Source: Terriglobia bacterium
GTDB taxonomy: Bacteria; Acidobacteriota; Terriglobia; JAIQFV01
NCBI GenBank assembly: GCA_020072965.1
Contig: JAIQFY010000001.1
Span: 62,001 to 126,000 of the forward strand
Reading direction: 5' to 3'
DNA: 64,000 nt
The stretch's first letter is position 1; every line of letters starts with the position of its first letter. Below the pieces are notes generated by a model that saw only the letters and a program-made list of their open reading frames with translations, did not search any database and was not told the origin of the DNA. Shown piece after piece: positions 1 through 10,515 of the stretch. The position numbers were made by a program, and so were the translations under genes.

Positions 1-648
1 TTCTTTATTCTGGGGTTATCAAAATCGCTGGCTTCTCATTCGGCCCTGGTTATTTCCATCTCTCCGGTGTTCGTGCTCATCATCGCGCGGTTGAAGGGAA
101 TGGAACACCTGGCTCGGTTCCGAGTCGCCGGCATGGCGATTTCAATCTTCGGCGTGATTGCCCTGAACCTCAAGGAAGGGTTTCATTTGCAGACGGAGTA
201 TTTTTTGGGTGACCTCATCACCATGGCAGGGATACTGTCTTTTTCTTATTACACGATTATCAGCAAGGACATTGCTCGACACTATGGTTTGATCCGGGCT
301 ACTTTTGCCACCTATCTGGGAGGTGCATTATTTTTAATTCCCGCTGGTGTTCTCGGGTGGCACCGGCAACCCTGGGGGCAGGTGAGTTGGCGGGGGATTG
401 CAGCCCTCGGCTATATGGTGTTGTTCGGATCGATTGTCGCTTACCTGATCTTCTTCTACGCCCTGCGACATGCCGAGGCTTCCCGGGTGGCGTCCTACGC
501 CTATTTGCAACCCGTCATGGCCAGCGCTTTCTCCATCACTTTCCTGGGCGAAAGGTTGACCCTCAGTTTAGTCGCTGGAATCTTCATCATCTTGACAGGA
601 GTTCTCATTGCAGAACACGGGAGAGAAGTCTTCGACTGGCTGGTGTAG
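1..648 (+). CDS. EamA/DMT-family permease, 5' end outside window
   Basis: Last 215 residues of a drug/metabolite-transporter (EamA) inner-membrane permease. The frame is open from base 1, so the ATG at 67 is internal and the true start is upstream of the window. The protein is a run of hydrophobic helices. It ends with a typical second EamA repeat: LQPVMASAFSITFLGE, a short charged turn, then a last helix (GIFIILTGVLI). Family members usually have ten helices and export or import amino acids, nucleosides or other metabolites; the substrate cannot be read from sequence. The gene stops 39 bases before the dehydrogenase gene on the same strand, so the two may share a transcript. Family call is fairly sure, function open. 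Confidence 0.85.
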   Translation, partial: FFILGLSKSLASHSALVISISPVFVLIIARLKGMEHLARFRVAGMAISIFGVIALNLKEGFHLQTEYFLGDLITMAGILSFSYYTIISKDIARHYGLIRATFATYLGGALFLIPAGVLGWHRQPWGQVSWRGIAALGYMVLFGSIVAYLIFFYALRHAEASRVASYAYLQPVMASAFSITFLGERLTLSLVAGIFIILTGVLIAEHGREVFDWLV

Positions 649-687
649 CCGAGATTGCTTCCGTCGTTCTGAGGCAGGGGCAGCGCG

Positions 688-1746
688 ATGAAAAGAATAG
701 CGGTCATTGCAGGGGACGGGATCGGCATCGACGTGACGCGAGAGGCCGTCAAAGTGATCGAGGCCCTGAAGAAACTCGGCGGTCTCGAGGTTGATCTGAA
801 AGAGTTCGACTGGGGCGCCGAACGCTTTCTACGGGATGGCATCTCAATGCCCCCGGGCGGGCTTGACATGCTGAGAAATGAGTTCGACGCCATATTTGTT
901 GGAGCCCTGGGCGATCCGCGCATTCCCGATATGCGCCATGCCGCCGATATTCTATTGGGCATTCGATTTGGCCTCGATCTCTATGCCAATGTCCGCCCTG
1001 TCAAACTCATCAGCCGCAAACTGACCCCTCTGAAAGATCGGACCGAGCAGGACATCCATTTCACGGTCTTTAGGGAGAATACCGAAGGTGCGTATGTCGG
1101 CATGGGCGGCAACTTCAAAAAGGGGACGGCCGACGAAGTGGCCATCCAGGAAGAGCTCCATACCCGAAAGGGAGTCGAGAGAATCATCGTTTACGCCTTC
1201 GAGTTCGCCCGCAAGAACCGACTCAAGAAAGTGTGCATGAGTGACAAGTCGAACGTCATGCGGTACGGTCACGACCTGTGGCAACGGGTCTTCAAGGAGG
1301 TCTCAGGGCGATACCCGGAAATCGAACCTTCCCACCTTTACGTGGATGCCCTGACCATGCAGATGGTCAAGAATCCCGGTCAGTTCGAGGTGATTGTGAC
1401 CAACAACATGTTCGGAGACATCGTGACCGATCTCGGCGCCGCGTTGCAGGGAGGCCTGGGGTTGGCCGCCTCTGGAAACATCAACCCGGAGGTCACCAGT
1501 ATGTTCGAACCCGTTCATGGGTCGGCCCCGAAATACGCCGGCAAGAACATCGCCAATCCGCTGGGTGCCATTCTGACCTCTGCCATGATGCTCGCGCACC
1601 TGGGTTTTGAACCCGAGGCAAAACGGATTGAGGATGCCGTCAAGGACTCAATCGACCAGAACGTCACGACAACCGACTTAAAAGGGAAGTACGGAACCCG
1701 CGAAGTGGGGGACTTTATCGCCCAGCACGTGATCGCCGCGCGGTAG
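688..1746 (+). CDS. Isopropylmalate/isocitrate dehydrogenase family enzyme (LeuB-like)
   Basis: 352-residue beta-decarboxylating dehydrogenase, the length usual for 3-isopropylmalate dehydrogenase. Visible motifs are the N-terminal [13 protein letters not shown], the substrate-loop arginine region [12 protein letters not shown], the metal-binding [15 protein letters not shown], and [18 protein letters not shown]. The family oxidatively decarboxylates 2-hydroxy acids such as isopropylmalate, isocitrate, homoisocitrate or tartrate. At residues 282-283 it has Lys-Tyr, where NAD-dependent isopropylmalate dehydrogenases usually carry Asp-Ile. Lys-Tyr is the pair used by NADP-dependent isocitrate dehydrogenase. 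There are no leuC/leuD neighbours, so LeuB is not proven; an NADP-linked isocitrate or homoisocitrate dehydrogenase is a real alternative. The ATG at 688 fits the family N-terminus. Confidence 0.8.
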   Translation: MKRIAVIAGDGIGIDVTREAVKVIEALKKLGGLEVDLKEFDWGAERFLRDGISMPPGGLDMLRNEFDAIFVGALGDPRIPDMRHAADILLGIRFGLDLYANVRPVKLISRKLTPLKDRTEQDIHFTVFRENTEGAYVGMGGNFKKGTADEVAIQEELHTRKGVERIIVYAFEFARKNRLKKVCMSDKSNVMRYGHDLWQRVFKEVSGRYPEIEPSHLYVDALTMQMVKNPGQFEVIVTNNMFGDIVTDLGAALQGGLGLAASGNINPEVTSMFEPVHGSAPKYAGKNIANPLGAILTSAMMLAHLGFEPEAKRIEDAVKDSIDQNVTTTDLKGKYGTREVGDFIAQHVIAAR

Positions 1747-2130
1747 GGAAGTAAGGGGGGAGTACCTTCAGGCCCTCAGCCTTTTCTCATCGCCGGGGCG
1801 CGAGGACCACCGATCCGGACGAGCGAGCTACAGCAGAGGTTGGCCTCGCGTCCTTCTTCGCTCAAGAGGGGAAAATTCACCACAACTGAAGGTCTGATAA
1901 CGCAATTCGTAAAGACCACCAACTTGACATAATAAGAAGAGCGCCACTTTGATGCCCGGCCTTGATGACATCTTGATCGATTGAGGGGTTGAAATCACGA
2001 AGCGATCTTGGCAGGGCCTGCATTTTTCATTCAAAGAGTGACATTTGCAACTTTATAAATTCCGGTTCGTGTGATATTTTCGAACGCGAGTGAAGATCAT
2101 CACACACAGTCGGCATGCCGACCGTCTATT
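1747..2130. other. Intergenic, no gene seen
   Basis: 384 bases between the dehydrogenase and recO. Short frames on both strands show no family resemblance. A TTGACA at about 1923 has no convincing -10 partner. No terminator or structured RNA was recognised. Confidence 0.5.
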
Positions 2131-2931
2131 ATGCCTTTGACCCAAGCTGAAGCCATTGTCTTAAGGGATTACTCTCTTGCCGAGGCCGACCTCATCGCGA
2201 CCTTGTTCACCCTGGAGTTTGGAAAGATCCGGGCCGTGGCCAAGGCCGCGCGCCGACTCAAGAACAGGTTCTCGGGAAACCTTGAGCCACTCTCTCACAT
2301 TCGAATTGAATTCTACGAGCGTGAGAACCGTGACCTGGTTTACCTGAATCGATGTGACCTGGAAGAAACTTTTTTTGACCTTCAGGCGGACTACGGGTTC
2401 CAGGTGGCGTGCGCCTACATGGTCGAGATTATTGATGCCCTTGTTCCGGACCGGGAGGCGAGTCCGCGGGTTTTTCGCCTGCTCCTTTCGATCCTGCGCG
2501 CTCGAAAAGAGGCGGCTGAATCGATCCCGCTCCTGGCTTACTTCAATTTCTGGATGCTCCGGCTGTCCGGACTTCTCCCTGTCTTGGACACCTGTGTCCA
2601 CTGTGGGACGCCCCTTGGCAACGGAGGAGGCCGATTGATTCTTGCGGAACACAAGGTCTATTGCCAGAATTGTAAGCGCTCTGGTGGAGCGTCTTTAACA
2701 GCGGATTGCATCATTATGGCACAGACCTTTGCCAGAGAATCCATTCGCCAAGTCCTGGAAAGGGGAACCTTCACTCTTTCAGTGTTTGAGAGGTTCAACG
2801 CCATTCTTGAACGATTGGTTGTAGCCGCGGTGGATAAGCCAATCAAATGTATCGACTTATTGCATGAGTTGAGAAGGAGTCCAGGGAATTTGCCCGGTTC
2901 GGCCGCGAAACACATCCCCGCACATTCATGA
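2131..2931 (+). CDS. recO: DNA repair protein RecO
   Basis: Recombination mediator that works with RecR and RecF to load RecA on SSB-coated single-stranded DNA. The N-terminal OB-fold region begins [20 protein letters not shown], typical for RecO. A zinc site follows with Cys155-x2-Cys158 and Cys178-x2-Cys181, as in RecO proteins that keep the metal. I chose the ATG at 2131 (266 residues) because family homology starts there; an upstream in-frame start at 2071 adds 20 residues that look unrelated. The stop overlaps the glyQ start by four bases (ATGA), so recO leads a tightly coupled recO-glyQ-glyS unit. Confidence 0.92.
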   Translation: MPLTQAEAIVLRDYSLAEADLIATLFTLEFGKIRAVAKAARRLKNRFSGNLEPLSHIRIEFYERENRDLVYLNRCDLEETFFDLQADYGFQVACAYMVEIIDALVPDREASPRVFRLLLSILRARKEAAESIPLLAYFNFWMLRLSGLLPVLDTCVHCGTPLGNGGGRLILAEHKVYCQNCKRSGGASLTADCIIMAQTFARESIRQVLERGTFTLSVFERFNAILERLVVAAVDKPIKCIDLLHELRRSPGNLPGSAAKHIPAHS

Positions 2932-3818
2932 AGAGACTGACTTTTCAAGAGATCATTTTCGAATTGGAGCGGTTCTGGTCACAGGAAGACTGCGTCATCC
3001 AGCAACCTTACGATGTTGAGGTGGGAGCGGGAACGATGCATCCGGAAACCTTCTTCAGGGTGCTCGGCCCAACCCCTTATCGCGTTGCTTACGTCCAGCC
3101 AAGCCGCCGCCCCGCCGATGGGCGCTATGGGATCAATCCCAATCGCCTCGAGAAGCATTCTCAATTCCAGGTGATTTTGAAGCCCCCTCCAGTCGACGTT
3201 CAGGACGTGTATTTGAAGAGCCTTGAGAAACTGGGAATCAAACTGCGAGAGCACGACATCAAGTTCGAGGAGGATAACTGGGAAGCCCCGACGCTGGGGG
3301 CGTGGGGAATGGGATGGCAAGTCATGCTGGATGGGCTGGAGATCACCCAGTTCACTTACTTCCAGCAGAGCGGAGGAATCGATCTGAATCCTGCTTCAGT
3401 CGAACTTACCTACGGGCTGGAAAGAATTGCCGCATTTCTCATGAATGTGGATAGCGTCTTTGAAATCGAGTGGGGGGCAGGGAAGACTTACGCCGAGGTC
3501 CGCCAGCGGGCAGAGCGTGAGTTTTCCCTTTATAACTTCGAGCTGGCCGATATTCCCACCCTATACCGGATCTTCGAGTCCTATGAGGGAGAAGCGAGGC
3601 GGTTGCTAGAGCATTCTGGAGATACTCCGGCGGAGGGTAAGAGAACTAATATACCGCTGTTACAAGTATATGATTTTTGTTTGAAATGCTCACACTTATT
3701 TAATGTGTTGGATGCAAGGGGAGCGGTCAGCGTAACCGAGCGTGTCTCGCTCATGTCCCGAGTGAGGGATCTGACTTGCCAGGTCGCTAGACTCTATTCC
3801 GAGGAGATCTCAGTTTGA
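2928..3818 (+). CDS. glyQ: Glycyl-tRNA synthetase alpha subunit
   Basis: Catalytic alpha subunit of the bacterial alpha2beta2 glycyl-tRNA synthetase, which charges tRNA-Gly in the cytoplasm. It is 296 residues, the normal length. Family hallmarks include the start [46 protein letters not shown] and [15 protein letters not shown]. It starts inside the recO stop (ATGA), and its own stop overlaps the TTG start of glyS, which suggests translational coupling so that both subunits are made in step. Confidence 0.97.
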   Translation: MKRLTFQEIIFELERFWSQEDCVIQQPYDVEVGAGTMHPETFFRVLGPTPYRVAYVQPSRRPADGRYGINPNRLEKHSQFQVILKPPPVDVQDVYLKSLEKLGIKLREHDIKFEEDNWEAPTLGAWGMGWQVMLDGLEITQFTYFQQSGGIDLNPASVELTYGLERIAAFLMNVDSVFEIEWGAGKTYAEVRQRAEREFSLYNFELADIPTLYRIFESYEGEARRLLEHSGDTPAEGKRTNIPLLQVYDFCLKCSHLFNVLDARGAVSVTERVSLMSRVRDLTCQVARLYSEEISV

Positions 3819-5974
3819 ACTCTGGAACGGGTGAATTCTTACTCGAAGTGGGCTGTGAAGAAATCCCGGCGAGATTTGTAACCGATCTGTCTCGCGAGCT
3901 CACCATGAAGCTGGTGGAATTTCTTGAGAAGAATCGCATCGCCCTGGGTGATTCCGGGATTCGCGCATTCCATACACCCAGGCGCCTTGTCAATGTCATT
4001 CCCCAATTGGCGAAGCGACAGTCAGCTCTGGAGGAGAGCGTCACCGGCCCACCCAAGAGTGTGGCATTTGATTCCCAGGGGAGGGCTACACAGGCAGCTC
4101 TCAGCTTTGCTCACAAAACTGGAGTAGAGGTTGAGGAATTGTCTGTTATAACAACGTCTAAAGGTGATTATGTCGTCGCGAAGAAGGTTCAAAACGGGAT
4201 TTCCACGGAGAAGATATTGGAGAGCGGGCTGGCAACAATGATCCTCTCCGTCCCTTTGCCCAAAGCGATGTATTGGAGCACCCCCGACGGGCCCCGGTTT
4301 CTGCGGCCGATACGCTGGCTCTGTTGCGTCTTTGATGGAAAGCCTATCCGGTTCCAAATCGGGGAAGCCAGATCAAGTAACAACACCTATGGCCATCGCA
4401 TTCTTCAACCCCGCCGGATCGCGGTTCACACTTTCTCGGAGTATGAGGACCACCTTTACAAGGCAAGAGTTCTTCTAGATCCCGAGAAAAGGCGCGAGAG
4501 GATTCAGAATGGAGTGGAACAATTAGTTTCAAATACAGATGCTAAGATACTGCAGGATAGCGGATTGCTTTCAACGCACATGAACCTCAGCGAATATCCC
4601 ACCCCTCTTATGGGGGAATTTGATCCCAATTTCTTAAAGCTTCCCGCTGAAATTCTGGAAGCGGTGATGCGGGATCATCAGAAGTACTTTTGTGTCCTGA
4701 GGCGCAACGCCGGCGAAGGGGAGAAGGTCCTGCTTCCCAAGTTTGTCGCGGTGATCGACAATGAATCGGATCCGCACGGATATGTTCGGCGGAGCCATGA
4801 GCGGGTACTGCGGGCACGATTCGCCGATGCCGAGTTCTTCTGGGAGAGCGACCTTAAAGTAAAACTTGAAGATCGCGGCGCCATGCTCGAAAAGGTCGTG
4901 TTCCAGGAGAAGTTGGGATCATATGCCGAGAAATCCCGAAGGATCGGAGTCTTGGCGGAATGGATCGTGCAAGAGGGAGGTCTGGCTGTGGATCGGGAGG
5001 CCCTCATCCGCTCCGCACACCTTTGTAAATGTGATCTCACCAGTCAGATGGTGAAAGAATTCCCTGAGCTTCAAGGAATTGTCGGCGGTCTGTATGCCAA
5101 GGAGCAAGGAGAACCCCTTGAAGTGAGCCGGGCCATCTATGAACACTACCAGCCCGAGAATCTGGAGTCGGCGGTCCCGGATTGTCTCACCGGGGCGGTC
5201 ATTTCCATCGCTGATCGGATTGACACCATCGTGGGTTCGTTTACCTTGGGGCATCGGCCCACAGGGAGTCGGGATCCCTTTGGCCTCAGGAGGCTCGCCT
5301 ACGGTGTAATTAAAGTAATACTTGAAGATTTGATATCCATTGATTTAAAAAAACTTGTATTGAGATCTGCTGATCTGCATAGACAGACGCGAGAGTTTTC
5401 GGAAGATGAGGTTCTGAAGGCACTGCTGGAATTCTTCCGCGATCATGCCCAGTACGTTTTCCTTCAGTCCGCTCTGTGCGGCGGCGGGGAAAAGATCGAG
5501 CGGGATGAAGCGGCCGCTGTGCTCGCAACGGAACATTGGGACCTGTGCGGCTTGGCGGCCAGGGCCAGGGCCCTCCATGAAACCCGGAAGCGGGAGAACT
5601 TCGATTCCCTTGCCGTTAGTTTCAAACGCATCAAGAACATCCTCCGGAAAAGCGGGGTGGAGTTTGAGGGTGTCGGTTTGGAGATACAGCCCGAACTCTT
5701 TGAGCACGATGAAGAAAGGGAACTCTCCAACCAGATTCAGGAATTGAAGAGGGGACTCCTTGATCTTCAAGGAATGAAGGACTATTCCAAGACCCTGGAA
5801 TCGATCGCTTCGATGCGGCCCACCGTGGATCGCTTCTTTGATAAAGTCCTTGTGAACGCAGAGGACCCAAGCGTCCGGAAAAACCGCTTTAATTTATTGT
5901 TGAGTCTCTATCGGGAATTCATTCAGATCGCAGATTTCTCGGAGCTGCAACCTGCGACCGGTACCCATCTTTAG
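3815..5974 (+). CDS. glyS: Glycyl-tRNA synthetase beta subunit
   Basis: 719-residue tRNA-binding beta subunit partnering GlyQ. It begins [15 protein letters not shown], the usual GlyS N-terminus, has the central [14 protein letters not shown] region of its HD-like domain, and ends with a DALR-type anticodon-binding region. The start is a TTG overlapping the glyQ stop by four bases (TTGA), and no better ATG lies nearby. It is slightly longer than the common 690 residues. ppdK follows after 50 bases on the same strand. Confidence 0.96.
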   Translation: MNSGTGEFLLEVGCEEIPARFVTDLSRELTMKLVEFLEKNRIALGDSGIRAFHTPRRLVNVIPQLAKRQSALEESVTGPPKSVAFDSQGRATQAALSFAHKTGVEVEELSVITTSKGDYVVAKKVQNGISTEKILESGLATMILSVPLPKAMYWSTPDGPRFLRPIRWLCCVFDGKPIRFQIGEARSSNNTYGHRILQPRRIAVHTFSEYEDHLYKARVLLDPEKRRERIQNGVEQLVSNTDAKILQDSGLLSTHMNLSEYPTPLMGEFDPNFLKLPAEILEAVMRDHQKYFCVLRRNAGEGEKVLLPKFVAVIDNESDPHGYVRRSHERVLRARFADAEFFWESDLKVKLEDRGAMLEKVVFQEKLGSYAEKSRRIGVLAEWIVQEGGLAVDREALIRSAHLCKCDLTSQMVKEFPELQGIVGGLYAKEQGEPLEVSRAIYEHYQPENLESAVPDCLTGAVISIADRIDTIVGSFTLGHRPTGSRDPFGLRRLAYGVIKVILEDLISIDLKKLVLRSADLHRQTREFSEDEVLKALLEFFRDHAQYVFLQSALCGGGEKIERDEAAAVLATEHWDLCGLAARARALHETRKRENFDSLAVSFKRIKNILRKSGVEFEGVGLEIQPELFEHDEERELSNQIQELKRGLLDLQGMKDYSKTLESIASMRPTVDRFFDKVLVNAEDPSVRKNRFNLLLSLYREFIQIADFSELQPATGTHL

Positions 5975-6024
5975 AACTTCTGCAGCCACGCATCTTCACC
6001 TTAACGATCGGAGAGTTCGAATCT

Positions 6025-8802
6025 ATGGAGAAATTTGTTTATTTTTTTGGGGATGGCAAGGCCGACGGAAACGGCCAAATGAAAGACTTGCTTGGGGGGA
6101 AAGGGGCCGGTCTCGCGGAGATGACCAACGTTGGCCTTCCGGTTCCGCCAGGTTTTACCATTTCGACGTCGGCATGCCGACTTTTCTACGAGAATGGAGG
6201 CCGCCTGCCCGAGGCAGTCGTTTCTGAGGTCAATGCGGCGATCCAGCAACTCCAGTCCACCGTAGGTAAGAAGTTCGGTTCCGCCGAGAAGCCCCTCCTT
6301 GTTTCTGTGCGCTCCGGGGCCAAGTTCTCAATGCCCGGCATGATGGACACCGTGTTGAACCTTGGGCTGAACGAGAAGACCGTCGAGACGATGGCGCAGC
6401 TGACCTCCAACGAGCGGTTCGCTTACGATGCATACCGCCGGTTCATCCAAATGTTCGGCAAGATCGTTCTGGCTGTTGATCCGATCCAGTTCGAACAAAC
6501 CTTCGATCACGCCAAGAAGAGTAACAAGGCGAAGCTGGATACCGATCTCGATGCCCGGGCTCTGAAGGAGGTGTGCAAGGAGTTCAAGAACATCATCAAG
6601 CTTTCCACCGGAGAGGAGTTTCCCGCTGATCCGATGAAGCAGCTCGATCTTGCAGTCAAGGCGGTCTTTTCATCCTGGAATGGAAAACGCGCCATCGATT
6701 ACCGCCGCCTCAATAAGATCCCGGATGACCTGGGAACCGCCGTGAATATCGTGACCATGGTGTTTGGAAACATGGGGCTCACCTCGGGGACCGGAGTGGC
6801 TTTCACGCGAAACCCCGCCACCGGGGACAACGAATTGTATGGGGAATATCTCCCGAATGCCCAGGGCGAGGATGTCGTGGCGGGTGTTCGCACGGCCAAG
6901 CCTATCAGGCAGCTGAAGGATGAAATGCCCCCGGTCTATGAGGAATTCTCCACACTCGCCCGGCAGTTGGAGAAGCACTACAAGGATGTCCAGGACATCG
7001 AATTTACGATCGAGAACGGGAAGCTGTGGATGTTACAAACGCGCAACGCAAAGCGGACCGGGCCAGCGGCTGTGAAGATCGCCGTAGACATGGCCCATGA
7101 AGGGATGATCGACGAGCAAACTGCTCTGATGCGGGTAGAACCCAGCCAGCTCGACCAGTTGCTCCACCCCATGGTGGATCCGAAGGAGAAGATCACCGTG
7201 ATTGCCACCGGACTCCCTGCCAGCCCGGGGGCCGCCAGTGGCAAGGTGGTCTTCGATCCAGATTTGGCAGAGAAGGAGGCTTCCAAAGGCGAGAAGGTGA
7301 TCCTGGTTCGTATTGAAACATCCCCTGAGGATTTCCATGGCATGGTGGCCGCCCAGGCAATCTTGACCGCCCGCGGAGGCATGACCTCACACGCCGCAGT
7401 CGTGGCACGTGGAATGGGGAAGTGCTGTGTTGCCGGCTGTGCCGAATTGGAAATCAACTATGACAAGAAATTCTTCAAAACAAATAACCAAACCATTAAA
7501 CAAGGCGATTGGATCACCTTGGATGGCACGGCGGGTCAGGTTATTCTGGGACGTCCGCGATTGATGGACCCTCAACCGGAACTTAATGAATCCTTCGTTA
7601 AGCTTATGAACTGGGCGGATAAGACCCGCACCATGAAAGTTCGCACTAACGCAGATACGCCCAAAGATGCGACCGTCGCCCGTAAATTTGGCGCCGAAGG
7701 GATCGGGCTGTGTCGCACGGAACACATGTTCTTTGAAGGGGACCGTATCGACGCCGTCCGGCAAATGATTGTTGGAGCAGCCGATTACAAGAGGTTCGAG
7801 TTGCAAATCCAGAGGATTGAAGGCGAACTTGTCAAGGTTACCTCCCAACAAAAAATCAAGGAGTTGAAGAGGGAACTGGTCACCCTCAAGAAGCAGATCA
7901 AGACTCCCAAGGCTCTCTACTTTGGGGCCATTAAAAAGCTTCTCCCCATGCAGCGTCAGGACTTTGTGGGGATTTTCCGCGCCATGGACGGTCTTCCTGT
8001 CACCATCCGTACCCTGGATCCCCCCCTCCATGAATTCCTGCCACACACCGAAGCCGACATCCGGAAGTTGGCGAAGAAGTTGAAATATCCCGCCAAGGAC
8101 TTAATGGTAAAGTTTGCGGCACTGCACGAGGTCAATCCCATGCTGGGTCATCGGGGATGCCGGCTTGGGATCGTCTATCCAGAACTCACCGAAATGCAGG
8201 CCAGGGCAATCTTTGAGGCAGCCGCTCAGGTGCAGAAGGAGGGCGTCAAAGTCATCCCGGAAGTCATGATTCCCCTGGTGGGGCACATTAATGAACTCAA
8301 ACTTCAGGAAACATCCGTAAGAAAAGTAGCGGAAGATGTTAAGTCACGCCTTAAAGTATCACTTGAATATCTTGTCGGAACGATGATTGAGCTTCCCCGA
8401 GCCGCCTTGACCGCAGGCGAAATTGCCACGGTGGCGGAGTTTTTTTCATTCGGCACAAACGATCTTACGCAAATGACATACGGCTTAAGCCGGGATGATG
8501 CAGGCAAATTCCTGCCATTCTATATTGACAATGGAATCCTGAAGGAGGACCCCTTTCAAACGCTCGATCAGGAGGGGGTCGGACAGTTGATAAGCTGGGC
8601 GGTTGAGAGAGGCCGGTTGACGCGCCCCCAGTTAAAGATCGGAATCTGCGGGGAACATGGCGGAGATCCCCAGTCTGTCGAATTCTGTTTCCGGAATCGC
8701 CTCAATTACGTGAGTTGTTCGCCGTATCGAGTTCCCATTGCACGACTTGCTGCTGCGCAGGCTACCATCCAGGATAAGACCGAGAGCGCTCGTACGGTTT
8801 GA
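6025..8802 (+). CDS. ppdK: Pyruvate, phosphate dikinase
   Basis: Interconverts pyruvate, ATP and phosphate with phosphoenolpyruvate, AMP and pyrophosphate, at the glycolysis/gluconeogenesis branch point. Three domains are visible. The ATP-grasp domain comes first (GGKGAGLAEMTNVGLPVPPG near residue 20). The swivelling phosphohistidine domain has GGMTSHAAVVARGMG with His456. The PEP-binding TIM barrel has GIGLCRTEHMFF and the catalytic Cys875 in GICGEHGGDP. At 925 residues it is about 50 longer than well-known PPDKs. The extra length is mainly a Lys/Glu-rich, coiled-coil-like insertion at residues 586-625, between RQMIVGAA and the LLPMQRQDFVGIF block. A GGAG ribosome-binding site precedes the ATG. 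Confidence 0.97.
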   Translation: MEKFVYFFGDGKADGNGQMKDLLGGKGAGLAEMTNVGLPVPPGFTISTSACRLFYENGGRLPEAVVSEVNAAIQQLQSTVGKKFGSAEKPLLVSVRSGAKFSMPGMMDTVLNLGLNEKTVETMAQLTSNERFAYDAYRRFIQMFGKIVLAVDPIQFEQTFDHAKKSNKAKLDTDLDARALKEVCKEFKNIIKLSTGEEFPADPMKQLDLAVKAVFSSWNGKRAIDYRRLNKIPDDLGTAVNIVTMVFGNMGLTSGTGVAFTRNPATGDNELYGEYLPNAQGEDVVAGVRTAKPIRQLKDEMPPVYEEFSTLARQLEKHYKDVQDIEFTIENGKLWMLQTRNAKRTGPAAVKIAVDMAHEGMIDEQTALMRVEPSQLDQLLHPMVDPKEKITVIATGLPASPGAASGKVVFDPDLAEKEASKGEKVILVRIETSPEDFHGMVAAQAILTARGGMTSHAAVVARGMGKCCVAGCAELEINYDKKFFKTNNQTIKQGDWITLDGTAGQVILGRPRLMDPQPELNESFVKLMNWADKTRTMKVRTNADTPKDATVARKFGAEGIGLCRTEHMFFEGDRIDAVRQMIVGAADYKRFELQIQRIEGELVKVTSQQKIKELKRELVTLKKQIKTPKALYFGAIKKLLPMQRQDFVGIFRAMDGLPVTIRTLDPPLHEFLPHTEADIRKLAKKLKYPAKDLMVKFAALHEVNPMLGHRGCRLGIVYPELTEMQARAIFEAAAQVQKEGVKVIPEVMIPLVGHINELKLQETSVRKVAEDVKSRLKVSLEYLVGTMIELPRAALTAGEIATVAEFFSFGTNDLTQMTYGLSRDDAGKFLPFYIDNGILKEDPFQTLDQEGVGQLISWAVERGRLTRPQLKIGICGEHGGDPQSVEFCFRNRLNYVSCSPYRVPIARLAAAQATIQDKTESARTV

Positions 8803-8919
8803 TCCCACTCTAGGATGATTTTTCTGAGATTAATTCAAGATTCATAAGGTTCTGCTGCTCGTCTGGTGTATGATTTAGCTTCAGCCTGAAGAGAGTTTAC
8901 ATCTCCGGGGGGTAGTGTC

Positions 8920-9633
8920 ATGATATCGGATCTTGCCTTTCTCAAAAGAACCATCCTGTTTGCTGATCTCCCACCGAGAGAACTGGAGCGGGTCGCTTTC
9001 ATGATCCAGGAACGCAAATTTTCCAAACATCAGATCGTTTTCCTTGAAGAAGAGGCCGGGCAGTACATGTACATTGTCAAGAAGGGCCAGGTCAAGGTCA
9101 CTAAAATGGCCGCCAATGGCAAAGAGCGTATCTTGACCATTCATAAAGAAGGAGACTCCTTTGGCGAACTCTCCCTCTTGGACAACCGGATGGTTCCCGC
9201 GTCAGTCACCGCAATGTCCTCTGTCGTGATCTGGTGCATGAACAAGCAGGACTTCCTGAGCGTTGTCATGAACAACCAGAAGGTGCTTCTTAAGGTGGTC
9301 CAGGTCCTCAGCGGAGAGCTCAGGAAGGCTTGGTCCCAGATCCAGGCACTGACGATTCTGGACGCAGATAACAGGATACGTGCCACTCTGGTAAAGCTCT
9401 CCCAAGAGAACGGGTTCATGACTGACGTCGGGGTCCAATTGAGATATCGCCTGACTCATCAGGAAATTGGCGATATGGCTGCGACTTCACGGGAGACTGT
9501 GACTCGGTTCCTGACGGCCTGTCAAAAACGCAAATTGGTCAGTTTCTCAGAAGGCAATTCCATCATACTCCATCATGGTTTCTTCGGGAGACCCACAAGG
9601 GAAGTCCGATCGCAAGTAAAGAGCTCGCAGTAG
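8920..9633 (+). CDS. Crp/Fnr-family transcription regulator
   Basis: 237 residues: an N-terminal cyclic-nucleotide-binding beta-roll (about residues 10-125, with FGELSLLDNRMVPASVTA as the phosphate-binding cassette), a long dimerisation helix, and a C-terminal Crp-type winged helix with IGDMAATSRETVTRFL as recognition helix region. The only cysteine seen in the sensor half is in VIWCMN, so an FNR-type Fe-S cluster is not supported; a cyclic nucleotide or another small effector is more likely. It stands alone between ppdK and a small membrane protein gene. Its target genes cannot be read here. Confidence 0.9.
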   Translation: MISDLAFLKRTILFADLPPRELERVAFMIQERKFSKHQIVFLEEEAGQYMYIVKKGQVKVTKMAANGKERILTIHKEGDSFGELSLLDNRMVPASVTAMSSVVIWCMNKQDFLSVVMNNQKVLLKVVQVLSGELRKAWSQIQALTILDADNRIRATLVKLSQENGFMTDVGVQLRYRLTHQEIGDMAATSRETVTRFLTACQKRKLVSFSEGNSIILHHGFFGRPTREVRSQVKSSQ

Positions 9634-10038
9634 CTTGCTACAACCATCCTAAATAATCACTATAATACTTTAGTGAACTCGGTTCAGGCTCAATAATACA
9701 GATGTCATGGGTGTGTGTGAATAACCTGTGGAAATGTGCAAATTTGGCGACATTGTATTTTACATAATATATGTTATCAGTCTCTATTGACCCATAAAGT
9801 CCTGTGGGGCAAGAGAACTGTTCACCCCCCCTTCTCCCTGTCATGGCCATACATAAAGGAACCAGATACCTTACCTCCAGGCACTCTGAGTTCATGAAAA
9901 TCGTTTCGGATGAAATCGGGGATGAATTAAGATGGAGAGGTGGGACACATAAGACTTTTAGCGTGACGCCGATAAAACGCCTAAGCTATCATCCCGGGGT
10001 GTTAAATCTTCTGATGCTTTGAATCATTGAGGTGAATC
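9634..10038. other. Intergenic, AT-rich, no convincing gene
   Basis: 405 bases. The first half is AT-rich (runs such as tacataatatatg near 9770) and may carry a promoter for the following small gene, but no -35/-10 pair is clean. A 72-codon frame at 9804-10022 has no ribosome-binding site or recognisable domain and was not called. Confidence 0.4.
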
Positions 10039-10479
10039 ATGCAAAGATTTCGGACCTGGGCTGTTCGAGGGACCGCTCTTCTCGCATTCATATTTATTTG
10101 GTGTTTCTACATCGTGCCCTCGATGGGCTGGGTTGTGGCTTCCTTTTGCCAGTCCGGGGCTTCATCCTCATCATTGATTTCAGACCGGAATGACATGAAT
10201 CTCAGCCCAACCCTCCCTCCGCAAGTCAGAGAACCTCAGGAGCCACGCCCTTCAGAGCACGAACAAGAAATGGAACGAAAGCGGGAAATTGCGAGGAAGA
10301 AGCAGAATTATGAGGACACCAAGAAGTTGACGGAACAGCTGTTAAAAACGGTCCAGGATTTAAAGAACTCGATCGAAAAAGCAGGAGAAAACACGCTCCC
10401 TTTGGATGCCGTCAAGAAGACGGATGAAATCGAGTCCCTCGCAAAGAAGATCAAATCGAAACTGAAGGGTGCCGGGTAA
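10039..10479 (+). CDS. Small membrane-anchored coiled-coil protein, unknown
   Basis: 146 residues, not recognised. A hydrophobic helix at about residues 12-35 (LLAFIFIWCFYIVPSMGW) acts as signal peptide or anchor. A Pro/Glu-rich linker follows (about residues 55-75), then a long, highly charged Lys/Glu segment predicted to be helical or coiled coil to the C-terminus. The ATG has a GAGGTG ribosome-binding site seven bases upstream, which supports translation. It most likely sits in the inner membrane with its helical part outside the cytoplasm. Convergent with ddl. Confidence 0.65.
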   Translation: MQRFRTWAVRGTALLAFIFIWCFYIVPSMGWVVASFCQSGASSSSLISDRNDMNLSPTLPPQVREPQEPRPSEHEQEMERKREIARKKQNYEDTKKLTEQLLKTVQDLKNSIEKAGENTLPLDAVKKTDEIESLAKKIKSKLKGAG

Positions 10480-10515
10480 AGGCGGGCTTACTGGTCCACG
10501 ACGGGAGCGAAATTA

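Noticed and set aside
1920-1955. TTGACA upstream of recO as a promoter
   Set aside because: No acceptable -10 box at 16-18 bases and it is 200 bases from the gene.
9804-10022. 72-codon open frame between crp and the small membrane protein gene
   Set aside because: No ribosome-binding site, no domain, unusual residue make-up.
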